DNA of 64,000 nucleotides from an uncultured Bacteroidota bacterium. Lineage in GTDB: Bacteria; Bacteroidota; Bacteroidia; Chitinophagales; Chitinophagaceae. Under the pieces are notes generated by a model that saw nothing but the letters and a program-made list of their open reading frames with translations, was not told the DNA's origin and searched no databases. Below are positions 59,286-64,000 of this stretch, one piece after another (positions within the stretch are counted from its first letter, which is position 1; the number at the start of each line of letters is the position of its first letter). Position numbers and translations under genes: made by a program. The stretch spans positions 1 through 64,000 of the forward strand of contig CAIVEW010000092.1 in NCBI GenBank assembly GCA_903905065.1, read 5' to 3'.

Positions 59286-59308
59286 AACCCCCTGCCCCTA
59301 AAGGAGAG
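59286..59308. repeat. C/G palindrome family, copy after nuoL stop
   Basis: AACCCCCTGCCCCTAAAGGA, directly after the nuoL TAA. Confidence 0.75.
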
Positions 59309-59382
59309 TACAGGGTCAAGGAAATTGAGCGGTGAGTTATTAATTGAAATGGTATTTATTAAAAATGAAGGAAGCCCGCTTT

Positions 59383-59420
59383 GGGATTTTGATTTTTAAA
59401 TTTTGATTTTTAAATTTTAA
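59383..59420 (+). repeat. T-rich leader before nuoM
   Basis: GGGATTTTGATTTTTAAATT followed by TTGATTTTTAAATTTTAA, ending 1 nt before the nuoM ATG. Contains two 16-nt direct repeats (TTTTGATTTTTAAATT). Confidence 0.7.
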
Positions 59421-59421
59421 A

Positions 59422-60864
59422 ATGGTTTTACTATTACTTATACTCATTCCACTGATCACAGGCATCCTGTCCTTCGCAGTAAAGGGCGATGGGGCAAAGG
59501 CGCTTGCATTAATAAGCTCGATACTCACACTTGGGGTATCTGCCTATGTAAGCGGGGCTAATTATACTGCGCCGATTACTTACAATCACGACTGGATACC
59601 GATCCTGGGCACCCAGCTTAGTTTTGTTGCAGACGGGATGAGCAGTATGCTGTGCCTGCTTACCGGCATTGTGGTGATGGTGGTGATGATATCCAGCGTA
59701 AATAAGAATGTAGAGAGCCCGGGCGCATTTTATGGTTTCCTCCTTTTATCACAAGCAGGGCTTATGGGTGTGTTCCTTGCTTATGATGCGCTTGTTTTTT
59801 ATGTATTCTGGGAGCTGGCGCTTATTCCAGTTTACTTCCTGTGTTCCCGTTGGGGGGGTGAAAAGCGTATCCAGGTCACGTTCAAGTTTTTCATTTACAC
59901 TTTCGTTGGTAGTCTTATGATGTTGGCCGGGCTTATCTACCTGTCTATGCAGACACAAGGTCTCAGCAGTTATTCCTGGCCGGATATAGTTCGTGCAGGG
60001 GCTTCGTTGCCTCCAGCTACACAGCAATGGCTGTTTTGGCTCATCTTCATAGCATTCGCTATTAAAATGCCCATTTTTCCGTTCCATACCTGGCAGCCGG
60101 ACACTTATGAACAATCACCTACCCCGGTAACTATTATACTAAGTGCGTTGATGGTAAAAATGGGATTGTACGCAGTGCTTCGCTGGTTGTTGCCGGTGCT
60201 GCCGTCGGGCGTCGCATATTGGTCTGATACGGTTATTATCCTTTCCGTCATAGGTATCATCTACGCTTCCTGCATTGCTATTGTGCAGACAGACATGAAG
60301 CGCCTGGTGGCGTATTCGTCTATAGCACATATGGGGCTGATGTGCGCAGTTGCCTTTTCCCACAGCAATATTGGCATGCATGGTGTCATGGTACAAATGT
60401 TCAATCATGGCATTACTATTACCGGCATGTGGCTTATCATCAGTATGGTGGAAAACCGCTGGGGTACCCGCGATATGACGAAACTTGGCGGCATGGCTAC
60501 TTCAGCGCCTAACATGGCCATAGCATTTGTGATCATCTCCCTTGCCAGTATTGCATTGCCACTTACTAATGGTTTTATCGGTGAGTTTATGTTGTTCAAC
60601 GGCTTGTTCTCAGGTACAGAATCAAATCATGTGACAATGACTGTTATCGCCGGCCTGGGAATAATATTAGGAGCGGTGTATACGCTGAACATGATCCAGA
60701 AGACCGCTTATGGCAGTACTGTAAAAATGACAATTGCTAAAGATCTGAGTATGAATGAATATTTGGGTTTGGCCATCATTGTCATCCTAATCATTTTCCT
60801 GGGTGTTTATCCGAAACCACTTTTGGATCTTACATCTGGAATTGCCGGGATGATCGTGAAATAA
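59422..60864 (+). CDS. nuoM: NADH-quinone oxidoreductase subunit M
   Basis: 480 residues, about 14 helices; antiporter-like proton pump. Signatures: AYDALVFYVFWELALIPVYFLCSRWGG (key Glu in FWELALIP), IAFAIKMPIFPFHTWQPDTYEQSPTPVTIILSALMVKMGLYAVLRW with the conserved Lys, TDMKRLVAYSSIAHMGLMCA and GFIGEFMLF. Intact. A remnant-like G-rich stretch and a T-rich leader separate it from nuoN. Confidence 0.97.
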   Translation: MVLLLLILIPLITGILSFAVKGDGAKALALISSILTLGVSAYVSGANYTAPITYNHDWIPILGTQLSFVADGMSSMLCLLTGIVVMVVMISSVNKNVESPGAFYGFLLLSQAGLMGVFLAYDALVFYVFWELALIPVYFLCSRWGGEKRIQVTFKFFIYTFVGSLMMLAGLIYLSMQTQGLSSYSWPDIVRAGASLPPATQQWLFWLIFIAFAIKMPIFPFHTWQPDTYEQSPTPVTIILSALMVKMGLYAVLRWLLPVLPSGVAYWSDTVIILSVIGIIYASCIAIVQTDMKRLVAYSSIAHMGLMCAVAFSHSNIGMHGVMVQMFNHGITITGMWLIISMVENRWGTRDMTKLGGMATSAPNMAIAFVIISLASIALPLTNGFIGEFMLFNGLFSGTESNHVTMTVIAGLGIILGAVYTLNMIQKTAYGSTVKMTIAKDLSMNEYLGLAIIVILIIFLGVYPKPLLDLTSGIAGMIVK

Positions 60865-60898
60865 TTTTTGAATAATAAAAATGGGTGTTCGGGTCGGG

Positions 60899-60930
60899 GT
60901 TTTGAATTTTTACTTTTGAATTTTGAATTT
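60899..60930 (+). repeat. T-rich leader before nuoN
   Basis: TTTTGAATTTTTACTTTTGA then ATTTTGAATTTG, 5 nt before the nuoN ATG. Contains TACTTTTG, a -7-like box. Nearly identical to the leader at 16237-16270, 45 kb away. Confidence 0.7.
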
Positions 60931-60935
60931 GTAAC

Positions 60936-62318
60936 ATGAAGGCAATTATTGCTACAACTGTTTTTGGTATCATCATGATGTTTGCCGGTATTGTGGTAAA
61001 CAATAAGAAAAGTGTGGCCTCTATCGCTGCTCTGCTCTTTATTGCATTGCTCGGTGTAAACATATGGGACCTCCTGACTACATCCGCCAATGCACCCCAG
61101 TTATTGTATGGCAATATGCTCCGGGTGGAGCACTATTCATTATGGTTTAACACCCTGATGACCGGATGCTCTGTGCTTTATGTTTTATTGATGGGTAAAG
61201 AGATTCAAAAGGTAGGATCACACGTTGCTGAATATTTTGCGCTTATCTTCTTTATACTTTGCGGGCTATACATCCTGTCTACTTACAATAATCTGCTCAT
61301 GCTGTTTATCGGCATTGAGATACTCTCTATTCCGCAGTATATACTTGCGGGTAGCGATAAGCGCAACCTGAAGAGCAGTGAGGCGTCGCTCAAATACTTC
61401 CTGATGGGTGCTTTCTCTACAGGTATCCTTTTGATGGGTATTGCCTTGCTTTACGGTGCAGCCCGTACTTTTAATATCATGGATATGGTGGGTATTTTGC
61501 ACAGCGATGCGCTTAATCCACTGGCGCTCGCCGGCATCATGTTCATCATGATAGCGCTTTCCTTCAAGGTATCTGCTGCACCTATGCACATGTGGACACC
61601 CGATGTGTATGATGGTGCGCCAACGCCGTTCACGGCATACATGGCCACTGTTGTTAAGGCATCTGCGTTCTTTGCATTCCTTCGCCTGTTCCAGGTTTCT
61701 TTCAACAGCCTCAGCGAACACTGGACCATCATTCTGGCTATTATTACGGCGGCTACGTTACTTGTTGGTAATGTGACTGCCGTCTTCCAGCAGAGCGTGA
61801 AGCGCATGCTTGCCTATTCGTCTATTGCACAGGCCGGTTTTATGCTTTTTGCTGTGCTGGCCGTAAACCAGTTTGCATGGCAGGGTATCATTATCTATGC
61901 AGTTGCATATAGTGTAGCTACCATCGGTATTTTCTCTGTGCTGGTAAAGCTGAAAGACTATACTTACGACGGCTTTAATGGCCTTGCAAAGAAGGAGCCG
62001 TTACTAGCTTTTACGGCGTCGATATTCTTGTTCTCACTTGCTGGTATTCCGCTTACCGGTGGATTTATGGCCAAGTATTATGTATTACTGGCGGTAGTGC
62101 AGCAGGGTCATTTGCTGTGGCTGGTGATTTTCGCACTACTCATGGCTGCCATCAGTGTCTACTACTATTTCCGTGTCATCATTGCTATGTATTTCAAAAC
62201 GGGCACACCGGAATTCAACTCACCGATAACAATGGGTGATAAGGTAATGCTGATGGTTACCTGTATCCTTGTTTTCCTGTTAGGTATTTTCCCGCAGATC
62301 TTCCTTTATCACGTTTAG
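60936..62318 (+). CDS. nuoN: NADH-quinone oxidoreductase subunit N
   Basis: 460 residues, about 14 helices; the antiporter-like subunit next to NuoK. Signatures: NNLLMLFIGIEILSIPQYILAGSDKRNLKSSEASLKYFLMGAFSTGILLMGIALLYG (conserved Glu and Lys), FKVSAAPMHMWTPDVYDGAPTPFTAYMATVVKASAFFAFLRL and QQSVKRMLAYSSIAQAGFML. Last gene of the operon. It is followed after 45 bp by an array of four inverted repeats rather than a normal T-run terminator. Confidence 0.96.
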   Translation: MKAIIATTVFGIIMMFAGIVVNNKKSVASIAALLFIALLGVNIWDLLTTSANAPQLLYGNMLRVEHYSLWFNTLMTGCSVLYVLLMGKEIQKVGSHVAEYFALIFFILCGLYILSTYNNLLMLFIGIEILSIPQYILAGSDKRNLKSSEASLKYFLMGAFSTGILLMGIALLYGAARTFNIMDMVGILHSDALNPLALAGIMFIMIALSFKVSAAPMHMWTPDVYDGAPTPFTAYMATVVKASAFFAFLRLFQVSFNSLSEHWTIILAIITAATLLVGNVTAVFQQSVKRMLAYSSIAQAGFMLFAVLAVNQFAWQGIIIYAVAYSVATIGIFSVLVKLKDYTYDGFNGLAKKEPLLAFTASIFLFSLAGIPLTGGFMAKYYVLLAVVQQGHLLWLVIFALLMAAISVYYYFRVIIAMYFKTGTPEFNSPITMGDKVMLMVTCILVFLLGIFPQIFLYHV

Positions 62319-62363
62319 TGAAAGAGATTCATGTAAAAGGCATTCGATAATTACATTTTTGAC

Positions 62364-62504
62364 AATTAGGTCACTCGGCTGACCTAATTAATACAAATTG
62401 CGTCACTTGCCCGACCTAATTTATAATTTTTGTCTGTTTTTTGTTAATTAAGTCACTTAACTGACCTAATTAATACAAATTAGGTCACTTGACCGACCTA
62501 ATTT
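62364..62504. repeat. Array of four AATTAGGTCA-type inverted repeats
   Basis: Four hairpins: 62364-62389, 62396-62422, 62446-62472 and 62477-62504. Arms are AATTAGGTCA and TGACCTAATT with small changes; adjacent pairs are joined by AATACAAATT. The first pair and the second pair are direct repeats about 82 bp apart. It occupies the 214-bp gap between nuoN and purN (convergent). Could be transcript-ending hairpins or a set of operators. Confidence 0.8.
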
Positions 62505-62533
62505 ATAATTTTTAGACTAACGGGGTGCAAACA

Positions 62534-63094
62534 TTACCCCAGCAAAAACTCAATAGCCCTCGGATAATAAAAATGCTCCAGCTTGTGGATACGAGCTGCT
62601 AATTCTTCCGCATTATCATTTTCATGTATCATGCAGCGCGCCTGGAGTATAATATTGCCGTCATCATACACCTCGTTCACATAGTGTATCGTAATGCCCG
62701 ATTCTTTTTCTTTCGCAGAGACCACAGCATTATGCACATGATGGCCATACATGCCCTTGCCGCCATAGCCGGGGAGTAATGCCGGGTGTATATTGATGAT
62801 CTTACCTGGGAAAGCATGCACAATGCCAGCAGGTACCTTCCACATAAAACCTGCGAGCACTATAAGCGAGGGCTTTGCATCGGTGATCTGCTCTATGAGC
62901 ATCGTCTCGTTCAGTGTTTGCTTGTTGACGATCAGGAATGGTATCTCTTCCTTTTCAGCGATCTGCAGCACACCCGCATCGGCTTTATTGCTTACTATAA
63001 GCGATACTTTGGCTTTGCCATTTTGTTTAAAATAAGAAATGATTGCCGCAGCATTGGTGCCAGCGCCGGATGCGAAAATAATGAGTGAATGCAT
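62534..63094 (-). CDS. purN: Phosphoribosylglycinamide formyltransferase
   Basis: 186 residues from Met at 63094, the standard PurN start (MHSLIIFASGAGTNAAAIISYF). PurN transfers formyl from 10-formyl-THF to GAR in purine synthesis. The catalytic Asn-His pair is in IINIHPALLPGYGGKGMYGHHVH, and the Asp in HYVNEVYDDGNIILQ. Residue VLAGFMWKVPAGIV is the usual folate-pocket region. No other pur gene is adjacent. It converges with the nuo operon across the hairpin array. Confidence 0.95.
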   Translation of the reverse strand: MHSLIIFASGAGTNAAAIISYFKQNGKAKVSLIVSNKADAGVLQIAEKEEIPFLIVNKQTLNETMLIEQITDAKPSLIVLAGFMWKVPAGIVHAFPGKIINIHPALLPGYGGKGMYGHHVHNAVVSAKEKESGITIHYVNEVYDDGNIILQARCMIHENDNAEELAARIHKLEHFYYPRAIEFLLG

Positions 63095-63139
63095 AATTGG
63101 TAATAAGCCACGAAAATAGTGAATATGCTGCGGAAACCT

Positions 63140-63147
63140 TATGTTTG
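63140..63147 (+). promoter_or_regulatory. Bacteroidota -7 box TATGTTTG before channel gene
   Basis: TATGTTTG fits TAnnTTTG, ending 24 nt before the ATG at 63172. Confidence 0.45.
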
Positions 63148-63171
63148 CCTTGCTCTTAATGGAACTGACTA

Positions 63172-63756
63172 ATGAATAAATCACGGCTGGAAGCATTTAG
63201 TGACGGTGTCTTTGCCATCATCATCACCATTATGGTACTGGAACTCAAAGTGCCGGAGGGTACTAGCTGGGCCGTATTAAAACCACTGCTGCCGGTGTTC
63301 GGCAGTTACATACTTAGCTTTATTTTCGTCGCCATATATTGGGTCAACCACCACCACCTGGTGCACACATTGCGGCGGGTCAATTCACGTGTGATGTGGG
63401 CCAACATGCATCTGCTTTTTTGGTTATCGCTTATCCCGTTTGTTACGGGCTGGATGGGCGTAAATAATTTCGATAAAGTCACCGTTGCCGTATACGGATG
63501 TGTACCCATACTTAGTGGTATTGCATTTACAATACTCAGCAACGAAATATGCCGCACCTACAAAGAGCAGACGCCACTCACGCGCGCGATAGCAAAAAGC
63601 AATGTGAAAGCCATTTGGTCAACTGTATTATATGCAGCAGCGATCCCGACAGCGCTCTATATTCATCCCGGCGTTTCTGCGGTTTTGTTTGTCAGTGTAT
63701 CAGTGATGTGGATCATTCCCAGCAAGGACATTGAAAAGGCCCTCGATCATGAGTAG
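63172..63756 (+). CDS. TMEM175-family (DUF1211) potassium channel-like protein
   Basis: 194 residues, six membrane segments. The N-terminal helix RLEAFSDGVFAIIITIMVLEL has the RxxxFSD signature that defines the TMEM175/DUF1211 family; bacterial members are K+-conducting tetramers. HHLVHTLRRVNSRVMWANMHLLFWLSLIPF is the conserved helix 3-4 region. Length is typical for bacterial forms. It has its own -7 box and is divergent from purN. Confidence 0.92.
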   Translation: MNKSRLEAFSDGVFAIIITIMVLELKVPEGTSWAVLKPLLPVFGSYILSFIFVAIYWVNHHHLVHTLRRVNSRVMWANMHLLFWLSLIPFVTGWMGVNNFDKVTVAVYGCVPILSGIAFTILSNEICRTYKEQTPLTRAIAKSNVKAIWSTVLYAAAIPTALYIHPGVSAVLFVSVSVMWIIPSKDIEKALDHE

Positions 63757-63798
63757 GCAACTTTGGAATTTGGAGTTTCCTCTTTGGAATTTATAAGC

Positions 63799-64000
63799 TT
63801 ATTGGCAGAGATCTTTTATCTTTTTAAAAGCGTTCACATTGCCCAGTTCTTTGGCTTTGGCCAGGTCTGCACATACTGCGTCCCTTCGCCCAAGCAGGTA
63901 ATTTTCCATCGCGCGGTTGTAGTAGGCATCGGCATCTTTTGGCCTTATAGCTATTATATGTGTGTAGTCTTCTATGGCGCCCTTGTAGTCCTCCCATTTC
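63799..64000 (-). CDS. TPR-repeat protein, C-terminal part, cut by window edge
   Basis: Reading the minus strand from the edge gives TPR phrases (WEDYKGAIEDYTHIIAIRPK, then DADAYYNRAMENYLLGRRDA) and ends VCADLAKAKELGNVNAFKKI followed by KDLCQ and a stop. It has the same C-cap as the long TPR gene at 2497-4680 (CNDL.TAKRLGD). At least 66 residues are present; the rest lies right of the window. Confidence 0.75.
   Translation of the reverse strand, partial: KWEDYKGAIEDYTHIIAIRPKDADAYYNRAMENYLLGRRDAVCADLAKAKELGNVNAFKKIKDLCQ

Noticed and set aside
62364-62504. CRISPR array
   Set aside because: Units are palindromic, only about four, with nearly identical short linkers instead of variable spacers; no cas genes.
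1-64000. tRNA or rRNA genes
   Set aside because: No cloverleaf with GTTCGA-type T arm or conserved rRNA block was noticed on either strand; a tRNAscan run would settle this.

Overview
The window looks like a chromosomal segment of a member of the Bacteroidota, probably a Chitinophagales/Chitinophagaceae-type bacterium. This is inferred from several features seen together: promoter boxes of the Bacteroidota form TAnnTTTG upstream of many genes, rare Shine-Dalgarno sites, many SPI/SPII-exported hypothetical proteins, a stand-alone homocysteine-methyltransferase piece of MetH, a short NuoG, and a complete NADH dehydrogenase operon. No rRNA, tRNA, transposase, phage gene or CRISPR array was recognised. 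Both edges cut genes.

Layout. (1) 1-2411: the tail of a coiled-coil SMC-like ATPase, overlapping by ATGA a protein with the TOPRIM signature of JetD; this is the best candidate for a defence (Wadjet-like) system, but its other subunits lie outside the window. (2) 2497-16455: a long TPR protein, exported proteins of unknown function, the MetH homocysteine domain, a TlpA-like thioredoxin, an OmpR-type regulator, RuvC, two lipid/polysaccharide flippase-like membrane proteins, a DUF3108 protein and ClpX. (3) 16452-26194: folA and thyA, Nudix, an iron-sulfur mini-protein, pirin, an NtrC-like regulator without a DNA-binding domain, a VOC protein, tandem small exported paralogs, a UbiD-family decarboxylase and an acyltransferase. 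(4) 26299-47354: a mixed set including gltX, a cupin protein, a GH73-type glucosaminidase, two outer-membrane barrels, an aminotransferase IV enzyme, MgtE, a ferredoxin-reductase fusion, ArfB, RadA, an M3 oligopeptidase and lipoproteins. (5) 47395-62318: the nuoABCDEFGHIJKLMN operon, started by a perfect TTTG-N19-TAACTTTG promoter and interrupted by an 83-residue membrane protein, an SRPBCC protein and a decayed MNT/HEPN module. (6) 62364-64000: an array of four inverted repeats, purN, a TMEM175-type channel and the end of another TPR gene.

Beyond the genes, the window has three dispersed short-repeat families: a C/G palindrome (core CCCCTRAAGGGG) sitting directly against stop codons and sometimes start codons; T-rich leaders (TTTTGAATTTTTACTTTTG-like) ending at start codons, mostly in the nuo operon; and a TTACGACTCACGACT repeat found between folA and thyA and also inside the gltX reading frame. 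One palindrome supplies the stop codon of the NtrC-like regulator. In three genes (metH, the ubiD homolog, arfB) the TAnnTTTG box ends exactly 4 nt before the start codon, which suggests leaderless mRNAs.
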